Shown here: positions 16,990 through 25,394 of the stretch, piece after piece | Layout: every line of letters begins with the position of its first letter | Numbering within the stretch: the stretch's first letter is position 1 | From: LMUY01 sp965276785 | GTDB lineage: Bacteria > Pseudomonadota > Alphaproteobacteria > Acetobacterales > Acetobacteraceae | Assembly: GCA_965276785.1 (NCBI GenBank) | Contig: OZ255629.1 | Location: 620,001-684,000 of the forward strand | Direction: 5' to 3' | Length of the DNA stretch: 64,000 nt | The notes under the pieces: generated by a model | Seen by the model: only the letters and a program-made list of their open reading frames with translations | Databases searched by the model: none | Told to the model about the DNA's origin: nothing | Made by a program: the position numbers and the translations under genes

Positions 16990-17982
16990 CTACAGCCGCA
17001 CCAACTGCTTGCCGAAATTGCGTCCCTTCAGCAGACCCAGGAACGCGTCCGGTGCGCTGGCAAGCCCATCTGCCATGGTCTCGCGGTATTTCAGCTGTCC
17101 CGCCGCAACCAAATCCTGCAGCTCGCGCAAGGCGGCTGGCCAGTCCTCCATGTGCTCCGATACAATGAACCCCTGCATCAGCAGCCGCGCCGAGAGGATA
17201 AGCCGCGGCTCGGGGAGGGGGACCGCCTGGCCGTCATAGCCCGAAATGGCGCCGCAGACCGCAATGCGGCCATGGGCGTTCATCAACGGCAGGATCGCGT
17301 TCAGCACGGGGCCGCCGACATTGTCGAAATAGCCGTCGATGCCAGCAGGTGCGGCCGCGTGCAGGTCCTGCGCCAAAGCGCCGCCTTTATAGTCGACGCA
17401 CGCATCGAACCCGAGTTCGTCCACCACGTAGCGGCACTTTTCGGCGCCGCCAGCCACACCCACCACGCGGCACCCCGCCCGCTTGGCCAATTGGCCCACC
17501 ACGCTGCCCACGGCACCGCTCGCGGCGCTCACCGCCACGGTTTGGTTGGGTTCGGGGCGGCAAATCCGGTTGAGGCCATACCATGCTGTCACGCCCGGCA
17601 TCCCGGCCACGCCAAGATAGGCCGACAGCTTCACTCGGCTTATGTCCACCTTGCGCAGCCCACTACCGTCGCTGGTGCCATACTCCTGCCAGCCAAACCG
17701 GCCCATCACCGCATCGCCGGGTTGCCAGTGCAGGTTGCGGCTTTCAATCACCTCGCCGGCAGTCTCGCCAACCATCACCTCTCCAAGCGGCTGCGGTGGA
17801 GCATAGGATTTGCCGGCATTCATCCGGCCCCGCATGTAGGGGTCGAGCGAGAGATAATGGTTGCGAACCCGTACCTGGCCCTCGGCGAGCGGCGCCAGAT
17901 CAGTCTCCTGCAGCTGGAAATTGGCCGCCGTCGCCTCCCCGTCCGGACGGCTGGCAAGCAGGATCTGGCGGTTCGTCGGCAT
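16990..17982 (-). CDS. NADPH-dependent 2-alkenal/curcumin-type reductase (zinc-free MDR)
   Basis: 330 residues with GGAGG before the ATG. Medium-chain dehydrogenase/reductase without the structural or catalytic zinc cysteines. NADPH fold marked by SAASGAVGSVVGQLAKRAG, and the leukotriene-B4-dehydrogenase/CurA hallmarks LSLDPYMRGRM, GMPGVTAWYGL and FDNVGG. Such enzymes reduce alpha,beta-unsaturated carbonyls, including lipid-peroxidation products. It follows dnaB by 18 bases on the same strand and is probably co-transcribed with it or reads from its own promoter inside dnaB. Confidence 0.9.
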   Translation of the reverse strand: MPTNRQILLASRPDGEATAANFQLQETDLAPLAEGQVRVRNHYLSLDPYMRGRMNAGKSYAPPQPLGEVMVGETAGEVIESRNLHWQPGDAVMGRFGWQEYGTSDGSGLRKVDISRVKLSAYLGVAGMPGVTAWYGLNRICRPEPNQTVAVSAASGAVGSVVGQLAKRAGCRVVGVAGGAEKCRYVVDELGFDACVDYKGGALAQDLHAAAPAGIDGYFDNVGGPVLNAILPLMNAHGRIAVCGAISGYDGQAVPLPEPRLILSARLLMQGFIVSEHMEDWPAALRELQDLVAAGQLKYRETMADGLASAPDAFLGLLKGRNFGKQLVRL

Positions 17983-18000
17983 CGGCAGCCTCCTCCGGTT

Positions 18001-19494
18001 TCAGTGCTCTGAATGGGCTAAATCCAAGTCGTCGAACCGGGTGAACTCGCCCTCGAACAGCAGGTCGATCTTGCCTGTCGGCCCATGACGCTGCTTCTCG
18101 ATCAACAGTTCCGCCCGATTGTGCACCCGTTCCATGTCCTGCTGCCACTTGTCCATGGCGGCGTTGAACTTGGCATCGTTGTCGAACTGGCTTTGCTTCG
18201 GGCCGCGCTGCTGCAGGTAGTACTGCTCGCGGTAGACGAACATCACGCAGTCGGCATCCTGCTCGATCGTGCCTGACTCGCGCAAGTCTGCAAGTTGCGG
18301 GCGCTTGTCCTCGCGCTGCTCGACCGCGCGGCTCAACTGCGACAATGCGATCACCGGGACCTGGAACTCCTTGGCGATGGCTTTGAGTCCCTGGGTGAAC
18401 TGGCTGATCTCCAACACGCGGTTCTCCGGTTTGGTTCCGGCCGAGGGCCGCATGAGCTGCAGGTAGTCCACAATCACCAGGCTCAGACCCGCCGTCCGCC
18501 GCAGCCGGCGGCAGCGCGTGCGCAGGGCGGCAATCGAGATGCCGGGGGTCTCGTCGATATGCAGCGGCAACCCGGCGATCTCCCGGCTGACGCGCACGAA
18601 GGTGTCGAAATCGCGCTGGCTGATGTCGCCGCGACGAATTCGATCGGCCGAAACGCGCGCCTCCTCCGCGAGCAGGCGCAAGGCGAGCTGCTCGGCGCTC
18701 ATCTCTAAGGAGAAGAACGCCACCGAGCCCTTCGCCACTTGCTCCGGCCCGGACGCTGCGCGCGCCTCCGCCAGCAGCGCGCGGGCGGCGCCGAACGCGA
18801 TCTTGGTGGCCAGCGCGGACTTGCCCATGCCGGGCCGGCCAGCCAGCACAACGAGGTCCGACGGGTGCAGGCCGCCGAGCTTTTTGTCCACGTCGCGCAG
18901 GCCGGTAGAGAGGCCGGAGACGCCGCCGGGCCGGTGGAACGCCCGCTCGGCGCCGGTGATGGCGACGATCAGGGCGTTCTCGAACGTGACGAAGCCGCCG
19001 GCGGTGACGCCCTTCTCGGCGATGTCGAACAGGCGCTGCTCGGCCGCCTCCACCTGCGAAGGGCCATCCAGCTCCGGGTCGGCTCCGAAGGCGGCGTTCA
19101 CCACCTCCTCGCCCACGTCGATCAACTGGCGGCGCAACCAGGCGTCATGGATGGCGCGGCCGTACTCGCCAGCATTGATGATGCCGACCATGGCCGAGAG
19201 CAGTTGGCCAAGATAGGCCGTGCCGCCGACCTCATTCAGCACCCCGTTATGCTCGAACTCTGTGCGCATGGTGACGGCATCGGCCAACTGGCCGGCATCG
19301 ACCCGGCGTTTGATGGATTGGAAGATGCGGCCATGCACCGGGTCGGCGAAGTGTTCGGCGGCGAGGAACTCGGCGACCCGCTCGAATGCCTTGTTGTTGG
19401 CCAACAGCGCGCCGAGCAGGGCCTGTTCGGCCTGCAGGTTGCTGGGCGGGACACGCTCGGACAGACCGAGCAGGGGGGTGTGGATGTCGTTCAT
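18001..19494 (-). CDS. dnaB: Replicative DNA helicase
   Basis: 497 residues. The N-terminal helical primase-interacting domain (from about residue 17, PPSNLQAEQALLGALL) is followed by the RecA-like motor with Walker A GRPGMGKSALA, Walker B-like SLVIVDYLQLM and the RESGTIEQDAD stretch preceding the arginine finger. Length is normal and no intein is present. It unwinds DNA at the fork and loads with DnaC/DnaA help. Bases upstream contain a DnaA-box-like TGTGGATAG. Confidence 0.97.
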   Translation of the reverse strand: MNDIHTPLLGLSERVPPSNLQAEQALLGALLANNKAFERVAEFLAAEHFADPVHGRIFQSIKRRVDAGQLADAVTMRTEFEHNGVLNEVGGTAYLGQLLSAMVGIINAGEYGRAIHDAWLRRQLIDVGEEVVNAAFGADPELDGPSQVEAAEQRLFDIAEKGVTAGGFVTFENALIVAITGAERAFHRPGGVSGLSTGLRDVDKKLGGLHPSDLVVLAGRPGMGKSALATKIAFGAARALLAEARAASGPEQVAKGSVAFFSLEMSAEQLALRLLAEEARVSADRIRRGDISQRDFDTFVRVSREIAGLPLHIDETPGISIAALRTRCRRLRRTAGLSLVIVDYLQLMRPSAGTKPENRVLEISQFTQGLKAIAKEFQVPVIALSQLSRAVEQREDKRPQLADLRESGTIEQDADCVMFVYREQYYLQQRGPKQSQFDNDAKFNAAMDKWQQDMERVHNRAELLIEKQRHGPTGKIDLLFEGEFTRFDDLDLAHSEH

Positions 19495-19542
19495 CGGGCG
19501 GACATCATAACCGCATCGGTGCCGCGCCAGGGAACTGATGGC

Positions 19543-19551
19543 TGTGGATAG
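19543..19551. promoter_or_regulatory. DnaA-box-like 9-mer upstream of dnaB
   Basis: TGTGGATAG differs by one base from the reverse of the DnaA consensus TTATCCACA, and a second weaker copy (GGTGGATAG) follows ten bases later. It lies in the dnaB/coxG divergent region and could tie dnaB to DnaA; two sites are too few for an origin. Confidence 0.25.
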
Positions 19552-19686
19552 CGGTGGATAGGGGGTATGCTTTGCGAATGGCTCAACCCAAGCCGCCGCT
19601 GCGTTTGCCCGCTATGTGCCCCGCTCGGTTGCGAAACCCGCGGCCTTGACCGAGATTGCCCCAGCCGAAACAGAGGTTTGCAAGCA

Positions 19687-20322
19687 ATGGACATGACCGG
19701 CGAGCGGCGCATTCCCGCACCGCGCCAAAAAGTGTGGGACGCACTGAACGACCCCGTAATGCTGAAAGCGGCCATTCCCGGCTGCAAGTCGCTCGAGAAA
19801 GTCTCCGACTCGGACCTGCGCGCTACCGCCGCGGTGCGAATTGGGCCGATCGCAACGCAGTTCACCGGCAAGGTCCAGTTGCTCGACCTCGACCCGCCGA
19901 ATTCCTATCGCATCGCCGGGGAAGGGCAGGGCGGCGCGGCTGGTTTTGCCAATGGCGGCGCCACCGTGCGTCTGGCCGACGAAGGCGCGTTCACCCTGTT
20001 GAGCTATGAGGTGAAGGCGCAGGTGGGGGGTAAGATCGCCCAGCTCGGCGCCCGGCTGATCGACGCCACCGCCAAGCAGATGGCCGACCAGTTCTTCGAC
20101 CGCTTCAGCGCCGAGGTGGCCGGCCCCGCCGAGATCGGCGCAGAAGGACCTGCTGGAGCCGTTGCGGCGCTGACCACGCCGCCGGGCCCGCAAGCGCCGG
20201 CCGCCGTCAACCTGCTGGCGCTGATCCCGAAGGAACCTTATGGCTTTCCCCTCATCGCCTGGATCGGCACCGCGCTGTTCGTCATTATTTTCATCATGAT
20301 CTTCGGAGCGTATATCTTTTGA
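19687..20322 (+). CDS. coxG: CoxG-like SRPBCC protein with C-terminal membrane anchor
   Basis: About 211 residues from ATG 19687; the frame continues upstream to 19567 but the family starts at MDMTGERRIPAPRQ. The SRPBCC fold motif WDALNDPVMLKAAIPGC is diagnostic for CoxG (CO dehydrogenase subunit G). After an A/P-rich linker, a single hydrophobic helix (residues about 188-208, LIAWIGTALFVIIFIMIF) anchors it to the membrane. CoxG recruits carbon monoxide dehydrogenase-type molybdenum hydroxylases to the membrane. It overlaps coxD, but no hydroxylase subunit genes are in the window. Confidence 0.88.
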   Translation: MDMTGERRIPAPRQKVWDALNDPVMLKAAIPGCKSLEKVSDSDLRATAAVRIGPIATQFTGKVQLLDLDPPNSYRIAGEGQGGAAGFANGGATVRLADEGAFTLLSYEVKAQVGGKIAQLGARLIDATAKQMADQFFDRFSAEVAGPAEIGAEGPAGAVAALTTPPGPQAPAAVNLLALIPKEPYGFPLIAWIGTALFVIIFIMIFGAYIF

Positions 20323-21206
20323 TACCGGACTCGGTCGATGCCACGCTGGCGCTGCTGGCTGAGCAGGGCTACGTCGCCGACCGCGGGCTCGCCACGACCG
20401 TCTATCTGGCTCTGGCCATGGCGCGCCCGCTGTTCCTGGAGGGTGAACCCGGCACCGGCAAGACCGAGATCGCCCGGGTGCTGGCTGTGGGATTGGGCCG
20501 CCGCCTGGTGCGGCTGCAATGCTATGACGGGATGGATCTGTCCGCGGCCGCCTACGAATGGGACCGGGCGCGGCAGTTGCTGGCCATCCGCTTGGCCGAA
20601 GCGACGGGCGCGCTGGCGTCGGTGGGGCAGGACATCTACAGCCGCAGCTACCTGCAGGCGCGGCCCCTGCTGTCTGCCATCGACCCCGACCTGCCGCCCG
20701 CCGTCTTGCTGATCGACGAGCTTGACCGCGCGGACGAACCGTTCGAGGCGTTCCTGCTGGAGTTGCTGGCCGATTTCCAGCTCACCATCCCGGAATACGG
20801 TACCGTGCATGCCGCCACGCCGCCCGTGGTGGTGATGACCTCCAACCGCACCCGCGAGGTGCACGATGCGATCCGCCGCCGCTGCCTCTATCAATGGGTG
20901 GATTACCCCGATGCCGCCCGGGAACGCGCCATTCTCGCCGCGCGCGCGCCGGGCTTGCCGGAGCGGTTGTCGGCCCAGGTGGTGGCGTTCGTGCAGACGC
21001 TGCGTGAAGCGGACCTGTTCAAGCTGCCCGGCGTGGCCGAGACGATCGATTGGTCTCGCGCGCTCGCCCATATGAACAGCACGGAACTCACGCCGGATGC
21101 GGTGGATGCCACACTGGGCGTGTTGCTGAAATACCAGGACGATCTGGCCCGGGTGCGGGGCGAGACGGCGAACGCGATGGTGCAGGCGGCGGCCGCGGCG
21201 ATTTAA
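20319..21206 (+). CDS. coxD: MoxR/CoxD-type AAA+ ATPase
   Basis: 295 residues from TTG 20319, overlapping the coxG stop as TTGA. Walker A GEPGTGKTEI, Walker B AVLLIDELDRAD, sensor-1 VVMTSNRTREVHDAIRRR. CoxD is a chaperone-like ATPase that matures the active site of CO dehydrogenase-type enzymes, normally with the vWA protein CoxE. No coxE follows; the next gene is convergent and shares the TTAA at 21203-21206. The pair may serve an unlinked xanthine-dehydrogenase-family enzyme. Confidence 0.9.
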   Translation: MIPDSVDATLALLAEQGYVADRGLATTVYLALAMARPLFLEGEPGTGKTEIARVLAVGLGRRLVRLQCYDGMDLSAAAYEWDRARQLLAIRLAEATGALASVGQDIYSRSYLQARPLLSAIDPDLPPAVLLIDELDRADEPFEAFLLELLADFQLTIPEYGTVHAATPPVVVMTSNRTREVHDAIRRRCLYQWVDYPDAARERAILAARAPGLPERLSAQVVAFVQTLREADLFKLPGVAETIDWSRALAHMNSTELTPDAVDATLGVLLKYQDDLARVRGETANAMVQAAAAAI

Positions 21207-22468
21207 CCCTCAAGCGGACCGGTCCAAATCGCGTTGTCCGCGCCGAGCGGCGCTCCGACGGCGCCATCGATGACCAGTGAGGTTGCGCCGGCGTTGCCGG
21301 TACGAAGCTGCAGGCCCGGCAGAGCTGGCGCCGTCCAACTCTCTCCCGGCTTAAGCAGTTTCTCGACCACGACCTTGCCGCTCGCGTCCGAAACGATGAT
21401 CCAGCAGCTTGCACGTACGATGACGGCGAGATGCGGCACGGGGCCGGACGCAACAGGCGCGTCGCCCGGCGCCGCTGCCGTCGCATTTGACGGCGCGGCC
21501 GCTGGAGCGGAGTCGGATGCCGGAGCGGCCGCTTGCGCCTGGCCCGGCGCGGCCGGTCCCGGCTCTGGGGCCGTCGGCGTGTCGACGGCCGGGCCGGGGC
21601 CTGCTGCCGACGGGGCAGCCGCCCCCTGCACCGAGGCTGCAGGCTGCGTATCTGCCGGGGGCGGCCCCGCGGAACGCGGCACATCCGACGGCAACGCGGC
21701 CGGTGCCGATGCCGTGTCGGGCGCCGGCTCGGGATCGGCATGCGCCGGCGCTGCTGAACCCGGGGCCGCAAGAGGTGCCGCGGCCGGGTGGGCACCAGGC
21801 GCGGCCGAGCCGCCGGACGGCGACACGCGCGAGGAAATCGGCCCGGCAAACCACACGACGCTCCCGGCCAACGCCGTTACCAGCAGCACGGCGAGCGCTG
21901 CGGCCGCACTCGACAGGCCCATGCCGGTTTGCCGGCGGGGAACCGGTTCGCGACTGGTCCCGTCGAACAACGGATGCGGCTTGGATGCCGTCTGAGCACT
22001 GGTTGCAAGGGCGGCAGGCGAGTCGGGCCGCTTGGTCACCGGCGGAGCGTCTGGTTCGGTCTCGAAGCCGGGCGGAGGCAGCGCCGGCGGCAATGCGGCC
22101 ACGGCGGAGCCGATTTCGCGGCTGAGGTCGTCGCGGAGTTTAACCATCTGCTGCGGCGTGAGGTCGATGGTGCCTAGCTCCAGAACTTCCATGCAGACCT
22201 CACGCCCAATGACGCCGAGATCGCTGCCGGGCGCTAAATCGATGCGCTGCGACTTCTCGTGATACAGGAACGACTGCAGCCGCAACTCATATTTGTCCGA
22301 TTGATTGGCTGAAATATGGACAATGCTAAGTCGGTCGGGCCGGAAATGCGCGAAGCGGGCATCGCGGGTGACTGGCACGACGACTGAATTGTGGGTCGCC
22401 GCAGCGTCACTGCGCCGAAATTGTTCGACGCCCGCCACATGATCTTCCCGCGAGAAATCATCTCCCAT
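21203..22468 (-). CDS. RodZ-C-domain-like protein with transmembrane helix, no HTH
   Basis: 421 residues. Cytoplasmic part (1 to about 180) has no recognisable helix-turn-helix and includes a basic/acidic beta-rich segment plus a predicted helix (LTPQQMVKLRDDLSREI). One membrane helix near 183-206 is followed by about 135 residues of Ala/Pro/Gly-rich periplasmic linker and a C-terminal domain (about 348-421) with SCWIIVSDASGKVVVEKLL, PGESW and LRTGNAGAT, matching the DUF4115 domain of the cell-shape protein RodZ. Canonical RodZ starts with an HTH that binds MreB, so this is a divergent architecture. Function in envelope organisation is an inference. Confidence 0.6.
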   Translation of the reverse strand: MGDDFSREDHVAGVEQFRRSDAAATHNSVVVPVTRDARFAHFRPDRLSIVHISANQSDKYELRLQSFLYHEKSQRIDLAPGSDLGVIGREVCMEVLELGTIDLTPQQMVKLRDDLSREIGSAVAALPPALPPPGFETEPDAPPVTKRPDSPAALATSAQTASKPHPLFDGTSREPVPRRQTGMGLSSAAAALAVLLVTALAGSVVWFAGPISSRVSPSGGSAAPGAHPAAAPLAAPGSAAPAHADPEPAPDTASAPAALPSDVPRSAGPPPADTQPAASVQGAAAPSAAGPGPAVDTPTAPEPGPAAPGQAQAAAPASDSAPAAAPSNATAAAPGDAPVASGPVPHLAVIVRASCWIIVSDASGKVVVEKLLKPGESWTAPALPGLQLRTGNAGATSLVIDGAVGAPLGADNAIWTGPLEG

Positions 22469-22863
22469 GCAAGCTCACCCGATCCTCAATCCGCTCACAG
22501 TATCAAAACCGTATACAAGGCAGCGGTAAGCCGCCAATGATAACTATGTTGCGAGGAGGCGTCCGCTCTATTCCCGAGCGGGCGTTTGCCGATGACAGAG
22601 GGCCAATATGTCTCACGAAACTTGCAGTCGTACGACAACTCAGTCACTGCTTCGAGCGGGGTACATCCAGCACCATATTGAGACGCACATCATCGTCATA
22701 GTAGAGCATGGCTAAGCATACTCTTGTAAGGGTGTTTTCAACCCGGTTTCGCAGACAAGAAGAAATTGTGACATCTCTGCTCTGAGTAGCCGCATGCTTG
22801 ACCTTGCCCCCCGCGTGATTTTGGTTACCACCTGTCGCCATCAAGTGGGAGCACCAAGCCGAC
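22469..22863. other. Intergenic region, 395 bases
   Basis: Divergent promoter region between the RodZ-like gene and the TAXI-type gene. A 54-codon open frame from ATG 22537 has no family resemblance and no ribosome-binding site. GC is visibly lower than in the flanking genes. I see no RNA gene or repeat here. Confidence 0.3.
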
Positions 22864-24012
22864 ATGCTTTGTTCGATCGCGCACCGGCTGAGCTGTCCCA
22901 GCCTCCTGGCCACCACGGCCTTCGCGCTGTGCATGCTGTCGCCCGCCGCCCGGGCCGCCGACCCGCGCGACCGCCCAGCGTCAAAGTCGCCGCTGAGCGT
23001 CATCGAGTTGGAAACGGATGCCATCCCTGGCGCCTCCGGCCCGATGGCCGTGGAGATGGCGGGGCTGTTCGACGACGGCACGACCCGTCGCGCGCTGCCG
23101 ATCATCGGCCTGACCTCCGGACAAAACGTCCGCGACGTGGTGAGTTTACGGGGCGTCGACATGGCCATCGTGCAGACCGACGTGATCGAGCGCGCGCGGG
23201 CCGATAAGTCGCACCCTGATCCCGCCAGCGGCTTCACCTACATCGCCCCACTGTGGAACGAGGAGTTCCACCTGCTGGCGCGCTCCAACATCCAAGCCGT
23301 CACTGACTTGGCCAATCGCCGCATCGAAATCGGTGCGTTTGATTCGGCAAGCAATGCCACCGCGAGCCGCTTGTTCGGGCTGATGAACCTGCCCTTCACC
23401 GCCGTCAACGACAGCCTTGAGGTCGCGCTCGCAAAGCTTGCCCATGGCGATGTCGATGCCGTGGCCATCGTCGCGGCCAAACCGGCTCTGGTGCCGCAAG
23501 CCATTTCGCAGCAGGACGGCTTCCATTTGCTCAGCATACCGCCCGAAAAGGCGATCACCGATGCCTACAAGCCGGCCGTGCTGGATGCTGACGACTATCC
23601 CTCGCTGATCTCAAAGACTGACCCGGTGCAGACGGTCGCCGTTGGCACGGTGCTGCTCGCGGCAAACCTGGCGCCCAACTCAGAGCGCTACAAGACCCTC
23701 GAAGCCTACTGCGCGGTCTTGTTCAACGACTACGACGCCCTGCGCGCGCCGGGGCATGAGCCGAAGTGGCGCGAGGTCGACCTCCAGGCCGACGTGCCGG
23801 GATTGACCCGGTTTCCGGCCGCCCAGAGCTGGATTGATCGCAACCGGGCTGCCAGCCGAAGCGGCCCGAAAGATACGCAGTCAGTGTTCTCTCAATTTAT
23901 CGATGCCCGCCAGCAGGCCCTCGGCGGCGCGACGCTCTCGGACCAGGACAAGCAAGTCCTGTTTCAGCAATTCCAGCGTTGGCAGGCGGCAAGCAACCCT
24001 TCGCCACAATGA
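22864..24012 (+). CDS. TAXI-family TRAP transporter substrate-binding protein
   Basis: 382 residues. A signal peptide ends in the ARAAD region. The periplasmic binding fold has the TAXI-type order: GLTSGQNVRDVVSLRGVD, MAIVQTDVIERA, then FTYIAPLWNEEFHLLAR and DLANRRIEIGAFDSASNAT. TAXI proteins feed TRAP transporters, but no DctQ/M-type membrane genes are adjacent, so it is either an orphan receptor or uses a distant permease. The family is less conserved here than classical TAXI proteins, so the specific ligand is open. Confidence 0.75.
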   Translation: MLCSIAHRLSCPSLLATTAFALCMLSPAARAADPRDRPASKSPLSVIELETDAIPGASGPMAVEMAGLFDDGTTRRALPIIGLTSGQNVRDVVSLRGVDMAIVQTDVIERARADKSHPDPASGFTYIAPLWNEEFHLLARSNIQAVTDLANRRIEIGAFDSASNATASRLFGLMNLPFTAVNDSLEVALAKLAHGDVDAVAIVAAKPALVPQAISQQDGFHLLSIPPEKAITDAYKPAVLDADDYPSLISKTDPVQTVAVGTVLLAANLAPNSERYKTLEAYCAVLFNDYDALRAPGHEPKWREVDLQADVPGLTRFPAAQSWIDRNRAASRSGPKDTQSVFSQFIDARQQALGGATLSDQDKQVLFQQFQRWQAASNPSPQ

Positions 24013-24143
24013 GCGACCCCATCCGGAGCGGCCGCGCCGGTGCGTGGGCCTTGCCCGGCCTGCGCCGGGTCGCTGCCCTGGCGCTGAGTTGCAGTCTTGG
24101 TCGAAACCAACTACTCTCTTTATCGCCTACAGCTTCCGCCTAA
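24009..24143 (+). CDS. Small open frame coupled to the TAXI gene
   Basis: 44 codons; its ATG overlaps the preceding stop as ATGA. The product has a basic start and one hydrophobic stretch (RRVAALALSCSLG), like a signal peptide without a mature protein. It may be a truncated remnant of a second operon gene. It stops two bases before the end of convergent pyrF. Confidence 0.25.
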   Translation: MSDPIRSGRAGAWALPGLRRVAALALSCSLGRNQLLSLSPTASA

Positions 24144-24144
24144 G

Positions 24145-24882
24145 CTACCGGAATCGCTTAAGGCCTCGCTTCATATCTTCGATCACGTTATATGCAGCTT
24201 CAGCAGGAGCGGCGGCTGTCACGATGGGACGGCCAACCACAAGGTAGTCTGCGCCTAAGTCGATGGCCTGGGATGGCGTGGCAATGCGCGCTTGGTCCGC
24301 TTTCGCGCTCTGAGGCAACCGGATACCAGGTGTGACAACCAGCAGGTCCCTTGCTGCGGCCTCGCGCAACGCGTCTGGGTTATCGGCGGCGGAGGCGATG
24401 ATGCCGACGCAACCCGCTTCGGCGGCCGCCCGCGCGCGACGCTTAACTAGGGCCTGGACAGTCATGGAGTGGCCATCCTCGTGCAACGCCGCGTCATCCA
24501 GGCTGGTCAGCACCGTGACTGCCAGAATACCCAGCGGCGACCCGGCGGCGCCCGCCACTGCCGCCGCCATCACCTGCGGCTCGGCGTGGACGGTGAGGAA
24601 ACGGGCGCCGCGCTGGGCGATGCTGGCGGTGCCGTGGCGCACCGTCTCGCCGATGTCGTGCAGCTTGTAATCGAGGAACAACTGGTGACCGGCGGCGACG
24701 AGTTCGTCGATCAGTGCGTCCACGCCGGGCTGGAACAGCAGCCACATGCCCAGCTTGTAGAACGACACGGTGCCATCCAGCGCGTTGACCAGGCGGCGGG
24801 CCTCGTCCAAGGTGGGGACGTCGAGGGCCACGATGAGGCGGTCTTCAATCCGGTCCGGAACGCTGCGCAACGCGGTCGCCAC
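24145..24882 (-). CDS. pyrF: Orotidine-5'-phosphate decarboxylase
   Basis: 245 residues. The catalytic signature DYKLHDIGETV, the N-terminal strand LIVALDVP and the phosphate-binding GIRLPQSAKADQ and YLVVGRPI motifs are all present. It forms UMP in the last step of pyrimidine synthesis. It lies 38 bases downstream of a deaminase gene at the end of a minus-strand run. The predicted length is standard for the bacterial group I enzyme. Confidence 0.96.
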   Translation of the reverse strand: MATALRSVPDRIEDRLIVALDVPTLDEARRLVNALDGTVSFYKLGMWLLFQPGVDALIDELVAAGHQLFLDYKLHDIGETVRHGTASIAQRGARFLTVHAEPQVMAAAVAGAAGSPLGILAVTVLTSLDDAALHEDGHSMTVQALVKRRARAAAEAGCVGIIASAADNPDALREAAARDLLVVTPGIRLPQSAKADQARIATPSQAIDLGADYLVVGRPIVTAAAPAEAAYNVIEDMKRGLKRFR

Positions 24883-24920
24883 CCTGCTTTCACCCTCTCC
24901 CGCCAGCGGGAGGCTAGCCG

Positions 24921-25394
24921 CTATTCATTCGCTTGGTCCGCGGCAGGCGGCGTGTCGTTCGGGCCGTAATACAGCGCGGCGCATTCATCCGCCAGTACCC
25001 CGCCGCGAATGGATACATCATCCCGATATGCGTCCCGGATGTAGTCCATTGTGCTCAGATGCCGGTCCTCGAAATACATTTTGTGGACTTGGTCCCGCTC
25101 GGCGCCATAGACGATGCGGCTGATGCTGGCCCAAATACTCGCCATGCTGCACATGCCGCAAGGCTGCAGCGTGGAGTATAGCGTCGCCCCTTGGAGTTGC
25201 TGACCTTCCATGGCTGCGCAGGCGCGGCGGATGGCGACCATCTCGGCATGCGCGGTCGGGTCGTGGTCCGCGTCGACCTCATTGTGTGCCTCACCCACGA
25301 CGCGGCCATCCAGAACGACCACGCAGCCGATCGGCGAGCCTGGATTTTGCCGCCCCAATGCAATCGCGCGACGGATGTAATCTGCGTCGGTCAA
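24921..25394 (-). CDS. Nucleoside deaminase, CMP/dCMP deaminase superfamily
   Basis: 157 residues from TTG 25394, which overlaps the stop of the preceding phosphomutase as TTGA; longer in-frame openings read through that gene in another frame and are not expected to be translated. Zinc motif HAEMVAI plus PCGMC (HAE and PCxxC), with the C-terminal tail FEDRHLSTMDYI typical of guanine-deaminase-like members. It probably deaminates a purine or pyrimidine base or nucleoside. Coupling to a sugar-phosphate mutase and proximity to pyrF fits nucleotide/nucleotide-sugar housekeeping. Confidence 0.85.
   Translation of the reverse strand: MTDADYIRRAIALGRQNPGSPIGCVVVLDGRVVGEAHNEVDADHDPTAHAEMVAIRRACAAMEGQQLQGATLYSTLQPCGMCSMASIWASISRIVYGAERDQVHKMYFEDRHLSTMDYIRDAYRDDVSIRGGVLADECAALYYGPNDTPPAADQANE

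Noticed and set aside
19501..19686. Possible replication origin upstream of dnaB because of TGTGGATAG repeats
   Set aside because: Only two imperfect DnaA-like boxes, no AT-rich unwinding element and no dnaA, parA or hemE nearby.
22537..22701. 54-codon frame upstream of the TAXI gene
   Set aside because: No ribosome-binding site, no homology visible, and it lies in the expected promoter region.
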